DNA of 64,000 nucleotides. Origin: Larimichthys crocea. Lineage: Eukaryota; Chordata; Actinopteri; Sciaenidae. Under the pieces are notes generated by a model. It made no database searches, was not told where the DNA came from, and saw only the letters and a list, made by a program, of their open reading frames with translations. The stretch lies in contig NC_040021.1 of the NCBI RefSeq assembly GCF_000972845.2, positions 24,068,047 through 24,132,046 of the forward strand, written 5' to 3'. The position numbers and the translations under genes were made by a program. Shown piece after piece: positions 35,530 through 46,556 of this stretch (its first letter is position 1; every line of letters begins with the position of its first letter).

Positions 35530-36176
35530 GTGTAGTGAAACAATGGGTTTCTGGCACAGATTACATTATCATTGTACTTCTCGAGAGGCACTTCCGCGAA
35601 GAAGTGACCTCCTGAGGTGTCTTTGGTTTGCTCAGATAGTGTTCCTGATGATGGTCTCAACATGCCCTCTAGTGGTCAACAGAATGACAGATGGTTGACT
35701 ATGGTTTTTTCTGATGTAGCTGTCGTCGTCCTACCTTCCTGATGGCCAGCAGACTGATGTGATCCAGTTGCTCCAGTCATTTCCCACATTGTTTAGTGAT
35801 GTGCCATATTGTACAAATGTATTGCATTATGACATTGATGTGGCCGGTGCTGCTCCCGTCAGATCATGAAAGCTGAGGTTAACTATCTGGTGGAGAATGG
35901 GTTAGCCATCCCTAGTCCACAGCCCCTGGAGTTCTCCGTCCTGATGCCTCCCAAGACTGAGGGGACCCCTCGCTTCTGCACTGAATTCAGGAAAGTGAAC
36001 AGGGTTACAGTGACAGACTCTTTCCCCTTGCCTCGGGTGGAAGACTGTCTGGATAGCATAGGTCCTGCTACTGTCATTACCAAACTTGATCGCTGAAAGG
36101 GTACTGGCAGATTCCATTAACGTCTAGGGCTTCAGACATAGCCTTTGTGACCCCTGACCATTTCATGCAGCCACAG
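35530..36176 (+). pseudogene. Gmr1-like gypsy: integrase tail and reverse transcriptase start, copy 1
   Basis: Starts with the integrase tail (WVSGTDYIIIVLLERHFREE) and passes to RT (35866-36096: EVNYLVENGLAIPSPQPLEF, TPRFCTEFRKVNRVTVTDSF, CLDSIGPATVITKLD). After KLD the frame is lost and the RT reading stops at HFMQ (36170), where an LTR-like insertion begins. Compared with the 46.1-kb copy it has many single-base losses. Confidence 0.75.
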
Positions 36177-37544
36177 TGTTAGATCGTGAGTTACCCCTGT
36201 AAAGGTGGTACTGGACCAGTCTCCATCTAACAGTCCGATCCTAAGCCTGTGGGTCTTACCCTACCGGGACAGTTTAGAGGACTATTTAAGCTGGTGGCGA
36301 GAAGATTCGCCTGCTTCTAACTGCCTTCATCCGCACGTCTACCCGTTACTCTAGTATAGCACCTGACCGAATAGCCCCAGGGCCAAATACTACACTAGCC
36401 GCGTATTACGACAGCTTCCTCTCATTGATCTCAGCACTTGGTATGATACTGGGATAGTTTTTAGTGGCTCGGCCATAAGCCCCAAGGGTCATTAATTTCT
36501 TGGGCTAGAGTAACCTGTTAGAACCTTTAAAGATGTTAAACACAACGTACCTGATAATTACAACCTTAGGAGATGCTTTGAGGTCCACAACTTAGTCTTT
36601 AACTGCAGTAGATATATTTATTGCAAAGTTAAGCAAGGACAAGCATACAGATTAATTCATTCAAATCTGATCAAACCTATTTCCTGAAATCACTATTCTC
36701 ATACTAATAAAAATTGGAAAAACCCGATACAAAGGCTGTTGCTGAGTTGTTGAGTTTATCCAATTTGGAGAGAGGAGGGGAAAGGGTGAAGCGGTGATCA
36801 GTCGATCCATCCTTTCACAGCTGCAAAACTGCTGGATTCTGTCGAAAACTCCTGGCTTTGTCCAAAGCCCAGAAAGTCCACAATGTCCACAGTCTTTTAT
36901 TGCAGGACCAATAAAAGGATTCTGTTGGCCCAGTTGAGACCCACAGCCAGTTGGGGTGGTGTAATCCTCCTTGGAACGGTTCCTTGTTGCTAGCTGTAGA
37001 TTGTTGGTATTTTTCTTGCGATTTTTGGCTGTTCGTCTATTCCATCTCTGAAGTTAAGTTAAGTTCTGAAGTCCACCCAAGTCCAACGACACGATGCCCA
37101 ATGTGGTCGATCATTCAGCAGTCTTGAACCCGAGTGCCAGCCGAAGAGGAAACCACGATCTCCGTTGTGCAGTGTCTCTTATACCCTGCTCACTGGACTA
37201 TCCCCATCTCAGGCTTTGATAAGTCATTTGGCGGATTCTAACCATATCAGGCAGCAGTGTCATGTTCACAATCTATCCTCCTCTTGTCATCCAGATGTCC
37301 TGCTTGCTTCACTTGACCCCTTCCTTCTCACCCCTCTCCAGTCCAGTTGCTTAGTTTTCTTGCTCAACCCCCAGCTATTAGTATTTATTTCACCTTAGCT
37401 ACCAACTATTGCAATGATTTCACAATTCCAGTAGTCCGATTTTCAGTTATAATAACACTCTTTTCTTATGGTTACACTCATTTCAACATTTCATTGTTAC
37501 ATTTGTTTAACACAGAATCATCATTAATTACATTACAACTAGCT
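36177..37544. repeat. LTR-like insertion in the Gmr1-like RT, copy 1 (3' end truncated)
   Basis: Begins TGTTAGATCGTGAG directly after ACAG, as in the complete copy at 46557-48205, and aligns with it until about 37544, where an L1-like LINE is joined. About 240 bp of the 3' end is missing. No coding content is recognised; AT-rich stretches and AATAAA-type motifs are present. Small indels against copy 2 are frequent. Confidence 0.65.
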
Positions 37545-37862
37545 AAAAATACTGTCACCTCCAAGACCTCACCTCCAAGATTATAAACCTAGAAGAATGG
37601 CACAGAGAGTTTCACGGGCACCTGGCCGAGCTAGAAAAAAGTTACGATGACCTGCGTGTACAAAATAAACTCCAACTACATTTTTGTCTAACTTGCTACC
37701 TAAACTCCTGGAAGCTGAGCATTTCCCCCGGGGAATTAAAGTGGACTGTGCCCACACATCGGCACGGACACGAATCATGATTACCAGGATCACCACAACG
37801 CTATGAAAGAGAGAAATATCCAGGTGGCTCACAACGAAGGTCCGCTAAATTACAATGGGCAG

Positions 37863-38579
37863 TAGAGTTGCACGATACCCATGGTATACACGGTACCCTG
37901 CGGTGCCAAATCGCAACGGTTCCTACTTTTTTTAACCTACTATACTAGAAATTGCCGCTACATAGCGGCCACCTCTGCTCCCCTCCCGGTTTCTCACTGC
38001 ATGCTACTCCCTTGTGAACAAACTAACATGGCAACTACTGCACCAAACTACACAGCTGCTGAATGATTGGCTGTTTGCCTGTTACTGGTGACTTCCGGGG
38101 ATATGATAGGCTGTTTCAGCACGCTGGGTCCGCCCGTCTGTTACCTGATTGGCTGTTTGTGTGTTTCTGCCGGCAAGAATGAACTCCGCTTCAAAAACAA
38201 ACAACAAGCTAAAGTTCTCTGTCGCTCAGACCCGCACACGGCTTACAGTCACAAACACGAGACAACACGCTCACCATGGCAGAAACAGCGGGCACGAGCG
38301 GCGAGTCTGCACAGCCGTGTCAGTGGCACCACTAATTTGTTAAAAAAAAAAAACACGTTTCAAACTTGTTTCAGTCTAATTCTTACTTCAAGCTATTATG
38401 TTTATCATGCACCAAACAACATAAAATAATTAATAAGTATTTATAACTTGTACAAATACATTGCAGTTCATAAAATAATAATAATAAAAAAAGGCTGCAG
38501 TATCCGATAATAGCCGGAACCGTGATACTTTGTCTGGTATAGTATCGTGGTTACTCATTTTGGTATCGTGACAACTCTA
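37863..38579. mobile_element. Non-autonomous hAT-like transposon nested in the L1-like LINE, copy 1
   Basis: Ends are TAGAGTTGCACGATACC and its inverted match GGTATCGTGACAACTCTA. The flanks read ATGGGCAG on the left and ATGGCAG on the right, a near-perfect 7-8 bp target duplication as hAT elements make; removing it rejoins the LINE ORF1 text. Inside is a short frame (MAETAGTSGESA-like, near 38277) that may be the start of a lost transposase. Total about 717 bp. Confidence 0.7.
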
Positions 38580-38827
38580 ATGGCAGCGCATCAGCATCTT
38601 ACAGCAGACGTGATAAAGGACACACAGGAATTAATGCAGTTTGACTGAAGCTTAAGGAGGCCGGCATCCGCATGGGTTTCTATCACCTGCGTGTCTGATT
38701 TTACTCATGCTGGTCAAACTATAATTTTGAATCATTGAAAGATGCAGTCACCTATGCTGACATACAGCAGCTGACCGCACCGAATGACCCAGGTACCACA
38801 ACGTGACGGGATATGGATGAGTCACAC

Positions 38828-39672
38828 AACGCGGTTTTGTTTACTTCCGGTGGCGGCTGACCCATAACCTTTTTGAGCGCTGAACGTACGTCGACGTCGC
38901 CGCCATTTTGGATGTGGCAAAGTAGAACTTTGTTTCCCAGATATATTAGTGTGTGTGTTAATGGGTGTATAAGAGGCATTAACTTAAAGCCCTCACGGAG
39001 ACTGCGCCCTGGGCGGTCGCCTACATTGCCCATAGCTAAAACCGGCCCTGCTTGTATTAGTTTACGGGCAGATCTGCCACATCCAATATGGCGGACGTGT
39101 TAATGTACTGCAGCAATGGACCAACGTGCTCAATGAGGCGTCTATGTATATGTCTATGATCTATCCTAACTAAAGGAGAGTCTATGGCGGAAAGATGGAT
39201 AAGGATGGACTTTTAGGGGGAACATTTCATTTTAAAAAGTTGCCCAACGGCTCGCTGGACAAAAACAAGGCAATTTGCACAGTTTGCAAAGCTGAATTCA
39301 AATTCCACAAGAGTAACAGAACTTTAACATATCACCTCAAAGCAAAACACCCTGCTGAAATTACCTCCACGGGACCTTGCCAGTCTACACTACAGGAGTG
39401 TGGCACTCATCAGTATATTTCCTCATTCTGGCTTTTTTCTGTTAGCACTGTGCATATATGCACCTTAAGCCAATAAAATTAATGAATTTAAATATACCTT
39501 CTCTGTGTTTATTCTACATAAATTTGATAATTTTACATAAATACATATTCATTATAAGCTTCAGGCTCAGAAAAATGCAATCAATTTATTGATACATTTA
39601 TTGATAAATTAATCGCGATTAATTACAGAAATTTTCGCGATTAGTTTTTTTTTAATCGATTGACAGCCCTAA
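38828..39672 (+). mobile_element. hAT-like insertion with BED zinc-finger remnant
   Basis: Absent from the matching place in the second L1 copy (59577-59600), so it is a later insertion, possibly composite. The right end reads AATCGATTGACAGCCCTA, a hAT-type terminus. The frame 39195-39476 encodes a BED-type finger: CTVCKAEFKFHKSNRTLTYH followed by LKAKH, with the C-x2-C and H-x4-H spacing of hAT transposases. The catalytic domain is absent. The left terminus is not clear. Confidence 0.65.
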
Positions 39673-41569
39673 TATATATTCTTTTTTATTATGGACAAAT
39701 GGACCAAATGAACGGTGAAGCAAAAGCTGACATGTTTTCATGTTTTTGCAATAATTATAGAACTCAGAGGTTATGTTCAGTTATGATGCCTTAACGTTAT
39801 GATGTCTGCGTAACGTCCTGTTAGTTACTTAGGATCGTTGTCACTACGATTGGCTCATAAGTTACAAAGACATTATTTGCTCTAGATGACAAAAAAAAAG
39901 GAAAAAGGACTCTTCACGTTTCTTATTCCTAATTATTTTGGAAACTTAAAAATAGGTTATAGAATGCTATATGCTTGATTCAAAAACAGTGTTGACAATT
40001 CACCTACAGGAGGGTGGTGAGGGGCTGAGACAGAGGATAAGGTGTTAGTTTGTTTTTTGCTTTTGTGCTTCTTTACTGCATGTATAGGCTGCTTTCTTAG
40101 CAGCTCTGCTGCTATGTGGGGTTTACATTAGCCCGTTTCTTTAAGGAAGGAAAAACAGGGAGTTTGGGGGGTATTTTCTTTCAGTTTGGTTCATGCTGTA
40201 CTCATCATATTTTGTTTGTATACAATGCCATCTTGCATTTCTATGTTGGTGGGGTGTCATGAGTGGCCCAAAGAATGATTGTATGGTAAATAACATTATT
40301 AATTTAACTTCTTGGAATGTCAGAGGTTTAAATAACCCATCCAAAAGAGCCAAGATATTCTCCCACTTATGTGATTTGCATGCTGATATCTTGTTTTTGC
40401 AAGAAAAGAACTGAGGTGTAGCTGGATAGGACAAATCTTTCAGTCAACTTTTTCAGCCAAAGCACGTGGTGTAGCAATTTTAATTAAAAAGAATATTCCC
40501 TTCAACATATCTCAACTAAAATAGATCCAAATGGTCATTTTATAAATGATGACTCGTACCATTTTGACTGTTCACATTACCCTCCTTAATTTATATGCAC
40601 CAAACTTTGACAATCTTGTTTTTTTCCTGAGGTGTTTTCCGTCTAATACCTGACCTAGCAACAACCAACTTGATTGCAGATGGTCATTTCAATTGCGTTT
40701 TAGATTTTGAACAGGTCTTCATGCCGTCCAGTTAGTCCTTGAGACCCCACAAATGTGTTAAATAATCTGATGAAGTTGCTTAACCTGGTTGATATCTGGA
40801 GGATTCACAATCCCACAGAGAAAGAATATTCTTTCTTCTCACAAGTTCACAATACATACACAAGGAATGACTATTTTTTATTGATTCTAAGCTAATAGAA
40901 ATTACTAAGTCATCTAAATATCACAGCATCTTAATTTCAGACCACAGCTCGGTTTCTATAGGTATAGACTTTGGGTAGAAAAAAACACTATAATTGGCGA
41001 TTTAATCCAAGTCTTCTTAATGACAAAATATTTTTGAAAAAAATGCTCATTTTCGATAAAGGACTATCTGGCTTTTAAAGACACAGGCCATGTCTCAGAC
41101 TCAACTTTGTGGGAGGCCTTAAAGGTTGTGATAAGATAAGAGGTTTTGTTTTGCCCTATGAAGCTGCACAAAAAAACCCAAAAAAACACAGAAGACAAAG
41201 GCTTTCAGTTATTTTCGTGAGTTTTCGAGTACATATAGGCCATCTAAAATGCGATTTACTTTTAGGGAGAAAAATAAAAATAAAAACGAAAAAAAAATAA
41301 ACATTCGAAATTCAATAGGGCCTCGCACCCCATGCTTGGGCCCTAACTATGAAACACAATCTAGACACACAATACACACATAACACAAAAGTCAACCCAT
41401 TGGCATTAAATACTTGCATATTTTAAAACATAAATGTTGACAGCTATGCCGGTGCTATTGGTACACTGAGTTGTACATACAGGTACGTACATGCATAGTA
41501 AAGCATGCATGTAGTGGAAGATGTAATTTCTGAACCAAAGTACAGATGAATTTACATTTCAGTGCAGAG

Positions 41570-42562
41570 TCAAAAGAGCTTTGACTTAGTAAAATTACCC
41601 AGAAATAGTTTCCCTGAAATAATCATTCTGAAAGCTGATCGAAACCAGCTGTAAAAGAAGGCATAGATCAATGGATTGAGCATTGAATTTGACCACCCAA
41701 GCCACTTAAATATAGCAATCACAGCATCTGGAATTATAAAATTAGTGAAAGGGTTAAAGGTCCTACAAAGAAAGAAAGGAGTCCAACAGGTGAGAAAAAC
41801 TCCCATTACAATAGCCAACGTTTTGGTGGCTTTTCTCTCCATCTTACTTTCAGACTTTTTACTCTGACAGGTCGTGTTTTGGATGCTGCGTGCGTGTCTC
41901 TGTGCCACCATTAAAATCTTTAAGTAGGTGATTAACATGATGATAGCTGGAATGTAAAAAGAAAGGACAGGTCCTGTACTTGCTGAATTCATATTTTGAA
42001 TTAAAACACATTTTCTGTTAGACTGGCCTTCGTGTACTCCAATAATTGCGTGGATCATTCCATTTAGTGTAGGAACAATCCAGCTCACCAGGATCATGAT
42101 CACAATAACACGGACATTTATTTTAGCTCTGTACCTCAGAGGCTGACACACAGCATAATATCTATCAACAGAAATGAAGCACAAGTTCAAAATAGAGGAT
42201 GTGCACAGAAAGATATCAAAGGTGGTTCGTACCTCACAGAGTAAATCTTGGTGATCCCAACATGAACTTACAGCCAGTATGGTGCTAAAAGGCAAAACTA
42301 AAAGGCCAACAAGCAGGTCAGCTACAGCGAGAGACAGAATGAGGTAGTTTGTAGGAGTGTGGAGCTGTTTGAAGTAAATGATGGAGATTATTACAAGAAG
42401 GTTTCCAAACATTATAAGAACTGATAAACAGCCAACAGAAACACATAATAAATATGTGGTGGTGGTGAAGGTGCTCATGCCAGATACATTTGTTGATTGA
42501 TTGCAGAAATGTTTGTCCTCAAAAACATCATCAGATCTGTTGACAAAGCAGTTAGATTCCAT
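41570..42562 (-). CDS. taar: Trace amine-associated receptor, intact single exon (second copy)
   Basis: 330 residues, same layout as the 26.9-kb gene: three N-terminal sequons, D3.32 (VRTTFDIF), DRYYAV, CWTPFF in TM6, [20 protein letters not shown] in TM7. The first 160 residues are nearly the same as in the other copy; differences cluster in TM4-loop 2 ([13 protein letters not shown] against [13 protein letters not shown]), start of TM5 and loop 3 ([17 protein letters not shown] against [17 protein letters not shown]), so it may see a different amine. It is closest to the partial gene at 63.5 kb, with which it shares the 3' flank (41347 onward against 63303 onward). An amine olfactory receptor is inferred from family. 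Confidence 0.95.
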   Translation of the reverse strand: MESNCFVNRSDDVFEDKHFCNQSTNVSGMSTFTTTTYLLCVSVGCLSVLIMFGNLLVIISIIYFKQLHTPTNYLILSLAVADLLVGLLVLPFSTILAVSSCWDHQDLLCEVRTTFDIFLCTSSILNLCFISVDRYYAVCQPLRYRAKINVRVIVIMILVSWIVPTLNGMIHAIIGVHEGQSNRKCVLIQNMNSASTGPVLSFYIPAIIMLITYLKILMVAQRHARSIQNTTCQSKKSESKMERKATKTLAIVMGVFLTCWTPFFLCRTFNPFTNFIIPDAVIAIFKWLGWSNSMLNPLIYAFFYSWFRSAFRMIISGKLFLGNFTKSKLF

Positions 42563-42582
42563 GCATAAAAGATCATTAATAG

Positions 42583-42785
42583 TGAGATAACATTTGCAAT
42601 AACATGCTTTATATCATGGGAGAGCTTATCAGTTAATTTTAGTGCTCTGTATGTTTCATATCATACCTGTTTGGTCCGTGCATCTTTTCTGATAGGAGTC
42701 CTGCACAGTCTCTGTGCCACTGAGCTGTATATTCTACTCTTATTGTTCTGGGCTCATTAGCATATCATGGTCAAGGGAGTGGCTT
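42583..42785 (-). promoter_or_regulatory. Conserved 5' flank / probable promoter of the TAAR at 41570-42562
   Basis: Matches 27880-28075 over about 200 bp, including ATGCTAAT (minus strand, 42756-42763) and the TATA-like GAATATAC about 30 bp downstream. The match ends sharply after GGGAGTGGCTT; beyond it is unrelated, CpG-rich sequence (42790-42960). The stretch 42960-43430 holds nothing recognisable. Confidence 0.5.
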
Positions 42786-43439
42786 CAGGGGAGTTTAATC
42801 ACCGGAGCTGTGGGCACAGGGAGGAAGCGTGGGAGCGGATCCGCCCTTTGCGCTGTCTCTCCCAGCCCTGAGAGGTCCGGACCCGCAGTGCCGGAGGAGC
42901 CTCCTGCCCGAACACTGGCACTGGGCCAGCCAGCAGGGGCCCTCTGATGGCGGGTCACTCGTGGACTATTCCAAGGTTAGGGAGCTCCAAGAATTGAGAC
43001 CTAACACAACAACATCTAATATAGCTAGCGTGAGCTAACACGTTAACTAATCTTGGCTAAAGCTAAAGTGCTCGCTGAACTTAGCTTAGAGGGTAACATT
43101 CTGGCAATGATATCTTTGTCATGGTATAACTTTGGTCCAATTTATGTTCCTGCCTCTAGTTCTAGACAACACAGTACGTAGTTAACGTTAAATGTTCGTC
43201 CTTACCTTTGAGCAGACATATGTATGCTTCGTTATCTTCAACACATTTAGCCAAGTACCCCTGGCTGCCTCCTGCAGATCGGGGCGTGCCTCAACGTTGA
43301 GCCATGCCCACATTGAGCCACGCCCCCCATGTCCACATTGGGCCAGAAACAGGAAACAAAAGACACAGACCATGACAGTAGCCTACACTTAGGTTTCAAA
43401 AGCAGAAAATGCCTGCATATGTCTTGTGTCCATAATTAA

Positions 43440-43600
43440 TAAATGGGTGCTGAGTGGGGGGCCGTGGGTTCTGTGCAAGGGTTGCTGAGTGCTGAGTGGG
43501 GGCTGCTGGGTTCTGGATTGAGGACGCTGGGTTCTGTACAGGGGCAGCTGGGTGCTGAGTGTGGGCCTTTGTTTGTCTGTTATGGGCTGCAGCATGCTTC
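43440..43600. repeat. Degenerate minisatellite, unit about 27-33 bp
   Basis: Repeats of GTGCTGAGTGGGGG and CTGGGTTCTG alternate five to six times with small changes. Both strands stay open across it by chance (Gly/Leu-rich or Pro/Gln/Thr-rich readings), which I do not take as coding. Confidence 0.7.
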
Positions 43601-43604
43601 TCCT

Positions 43605-44750
43605 CCTGGGGCCTCATGTACGAATACTTGCGTGGATTTCCACATGAAATACGCCAAAACCCAGAAACTGTCGTACACACAAAAATATTCAGATGTGTCA
43701 AAGTGTGCGTACGCATGGATCCAAGCACATTCCTTTTGTACATCCCAATCAACGTGGAATTGAGCACACGTGCAACTCCTCCCTGTCCACGCCCCTATTT
43801 ACATATGCAAATCTATTTAAATAGGCCCAGGACCTGAGATTCACCTCTTTGTCCAATCAGATGACGCGATGAACAAAGGAAAGAAAAGGAATTTTACAGA
43901 GTCTGAGCTCGAGATTCTAGTGAATGAAGTGGAGATTCTGTTTGGTACCCTGTCAACAGGAATAAATATGACCAAAAAAGACGTGAGTGGTAGCGTGTGT
44001 GTGAGGCTGTAAATGCCGTGGGATCCGAGCAGCACACACACAGGTGTGGACAGGTGTGGCGCTGCGGCTGACATTTTACGCCCGCTTTTACTGACAAGAA
44101 TACTGAACACAGGGAGACAATCAGGGGCTTCTTAGAAAGCCCTGCAGCTCTAATTTCACCAGCAGAAAATAAAGAAAACCAAAAACTTGATATTTGAATG
44201 CCACATGCCCAAATGTGCATTGGCATACTGGCACGGCTTCTGGGTAAGTAAAGAGCTTATTCGTTTAATTGTCCCGTATGTACATACGGGACAATTTAAC
44301 GAATAGAAGCCACCCATCGCGCACCGTGCCAGCCTCCAGCCTGTTCCCAACCATGCTGTTAGTCATAATGAATGAGTCGTCCGTTGAACCAGGCCACCTT
44401 GCCACGATGTTGATAGCTGCATTCGCGCATCACATATGATTTGAACATTGATGGAATGAAAATGTTTCCTACTTAGATAAACAGCTCCCGCTGGATTTCC
44501 CCTGTTGCCAGGAACCCCAGCGTAGTCAGCACAACCCCGAGCTACTCGCCGGCCCCCGTTGCGCTCTTGGGCCGGCCGCAGCTCTGCGCACAACTCCAGT
44601 AACACTGGCCTTAGTAACCGAAATCGGCTTATGAGCCAATTATCATGGTTTGCAAGTAAATCCTTGCGTTCCTTAATCGTTTGCAAAACAAGCAACAAAA
44701 GGACAAAACCTGATTTGGGCATGAAAGCATGGCATTGAGTAGACAAGGCA
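43605..44750. mobile_element. PIF/Harbinger-like DNA transposon relic
   Basis: GGGGCCTCATGTACGAA (43608 on) resembles a Harbinger terminus. Plus strand from 43870: NKGKKRNFTESELEILVNEV, the Myb/SANT-like DNA-binding protein these elements carry beside the transposase, soon broken by a stop. Minus strand 44363-44746: DDE transposase pieces (WLISRFRLLRPVLLELCAEL, then RKHFHSINVQIICDARMQLS) fused across a deletion. Two opposite frames, one Myb-like and one nuclease, are the Harbinger signature. No right terminus was found. Confidence 0.7.
44258..44305. repeat. 48-bp palindrome
   Basis: ATTGTCCCGTATGTACATACGGGACAAT is a perfect 28-bp palindrome; extending to 44258-44305 gives 48 bp with one mismatched pair. 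Flanking arms (CTGGCACGGCTTCT at about 44228 against the reverse of AGAAGCCACC...CCGTGCCAG at about 44303-44335) extend the symmetry imperfectly. It can form a hairpin or cruciform. It lies inside the Harbinger relic. Confidence 0.85.
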
Positions 44751-44997
44751 TGTCCAAACTACTCCACAAAGGGCTGTGTGGCAGCAGTTTTTTTTCCAGC
44801 CAATCAGAAGCACACAGTCTGACTGTATGAATACTGAGATTAGTTGATTAAGTCTGGTGTGCTGCTATTGCTTGGAACGAAAACCTGCAGCCTGACTGGC
44901 ACAAAACAAAGGGAAATGCAGACAAAGTATACACATTTAAGGCGGTGGGGAACAGGTGGAAACAATCAAAGTGGGAAGAGGAAGGGGCAAGTCACCT

Positions 44998-45001
<4 letters not shown>

Positions 45002-45039
<38 letters not shown>
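45002..45039. repeat. (GA)n microsatellite
   Basis: About 19 uninterrupted GA units between the Harbinger relic and the LINE at 45258. The 44750-45000 interval has no gene. Confidence 0.95.
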
Positions 45040-45040
<1 letters not shown>

Positions 45041-45257
45041 CATTTCCAAATAAAATATGAATCCAAAAGACAACATAGACAAAACAAAACAAAACAAACT
45101 AAACATGACTGGATTCACAAACAATATGTATGATGCACCTCTGTACTTCACTGACGAATGATCTTTGATATGGTAGTCCAGTTTCGTTACAGCCGCATAC
45201 TTGCAAAAGGGGCAGTAGAATAGTCCATTGTTGGTGCATTGATACATGGTTGGTGTA

Positions 45258-46154
45258 TCACCTTCCAGCAGTATACTGACATGGGTGAGTGATGGCGGAG
45301 GAGGAGACGTCATGGATTTTCACAGACTGCGGCCTTTCCGTTAGAAAGTCCAGGACCCAGTTGCAGAGGGTAGAGCTCAGTCTGAGTGTGATCAGTTTCT
45401 GAACCAGAGTCTGTGGTCTGATGGTGTTGAATGCAGACGTGAAGTCCACAAAGAGCAGGCGAACATAAGAGTCCTTATTCTCTAAGTGGGTGAGGGCTGT
45501 CTGGACCACAGAAGAAATGGCATCCTCTGTGGATCGATTCTTTCTGTATGCATACTGGTGTGGGTCCACAGTGACGTCGATGCAGTCTTTGATGTGGGCC
45601 ATCACCAGACTCTCGAAGCACTTCATGACTATCGGTGTGAGGGCAACCGGCCGATAGTCATTCAGGCCTGTCACTGTGGAGGTTTTGGGGATGGGGATGA
45701 TTGTGGCGGTCTTCAGGCAGGTAGGGACCGCTGCCTGTTGGAGGGAGGTGTTAAAGATGTCCGTCAGGACATCCGTCAGCTGGTGTGCGCAGCTCCTCAG
45801 CAGCCTCCCGGAGATGTTATCGGGACCCGTAGCTTTGCGTGGATTAATCCTCTGGAGGGTTCTCCTCACCTCTGCTGGGGTCACGCTGAGGGGCTCTTCT
45901 CCTGGTGGTGGAGTGAGTCTGGTGCTGGGGGAGGTGTTTGGGTCATCAAAGCGGGCGTAGAAAGTGTTGAGAGTGTCAGACAGAGAGGGGTCCCCGGGGC
46001 ACTGTGCATCTCTGGTGTTGTAGTCTGTGATGCACTTTATGCCCCTCCACATACTCCGTGGAGTATGAAATCTCGATCCTCCGGGCATATGTGGCCTTGG
46101 CCCTCTTTACTCCTGCTATCAGCCGTCTAATAGCCACTCTGAGTGCCAGTCTGT
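45258..46154 (-). mobile_element. CR1/Rex-group LINE reverse transcriptase fragment
   Basis: The minus-strand frame from 46088 (276 codons) contains RKATGPDNISGRLLRSCAHQ, NDYRPVALTPIVMKCFESLV, PHQYAYRKNRSTEDAISSVV and FVDFTSAFNTIRP, the finger and palm of a Jockey-superfamily RT, followed by WVLDFLTERPQSV. Upstream in another frame (46154-46090) is KRAKATYARRIE, so one frameshift is present. The catalytic Y/F-x-DD part is missing: truncated at about 45310. A different family from the LINE at 28.7-31.1 kb. Its 5' end abuts the second Gmr1-like copy. Confidence 0.82.
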
Positions 46155-46556
46155 CATTTCCCACATTGTTTAGTGATGTGCCATATTGTACAAATGTATT
46201 GCATTATGACATTGATGTGGCCGGTGCTGCTCCCGTCAGATCATGAAAGCTGAGGTTAACTATCTGGTGGAGAATGGGTTAGCCATCCCTAGTCACAGCC
46301 CCTGGAGTTCTCCGTGCCTGATGCCTCCCAAGACTGATGGGACCCCTCGCTTCTACACTGAATTCAGGAAAGTGAACAGGGTTACAGTGACAGACTCTTT
46401 CCCCTTGCCTCAGGTGGAAGACTGTCTGGATAAGCATAGGTCCTGCTACTGTCATTACCAAACTTGATCTGCTGAAAGGGTACTGGCAGGTTCCATTAAC
46501 GTCTAGGGCTTCAGACATAGCCTTTGTGACCCCTGACCATTTCATGCAGTACACAG
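46150..46556 (+). pseudogene. Gmr1-like gypsy reverse transcriptase, copy 2, first half
   Basis: Same text as 35778-36176: upstream FSDV, then 46243-46467 (EVNYLVENGLAIPSHSPWSS, TPRFYTEFRKVNRVTVTDSF) and, after a one-base frame change, LLKGYWQVPLTSRASDIAFV and TPDHFMQYTV. It is interrupted at 46557 by the LTR-like insertion and resumes at 48206. Better preserved than copy 1. Confidence 0.8.

Larger units (their letters stand above)
37545..41185 (+). mobile_element. L1-like LINE, copy 1 (5'- and 3'-truncated, with two nested hAT insertions)
   Basis: Starts inside ORF1 (TVTSKTSPPRL region, LEEWHRE at about 37590), is interrupted by hAT-like elements at 37863-38579 and 38828-39672, and continues with the ORF2 endonuclease start (40290-40410: NLTSWNVRGLNNPSKRAKIF, LHADILFLQE). 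Later ORF2 text is frame-broken and ends at about 41180, then about 160 bp of A-rich sequence leads into the TAAR 3' flank. It aligns along its length with 58330-60960. Confidence 0.8.

Noticed and set aside
43389..43767. Pro/Gln/Thr-rich frames on both strands
   Set aside because: Produced by a minisatellite; no start context, no splice structure and no similarity that I recognise.
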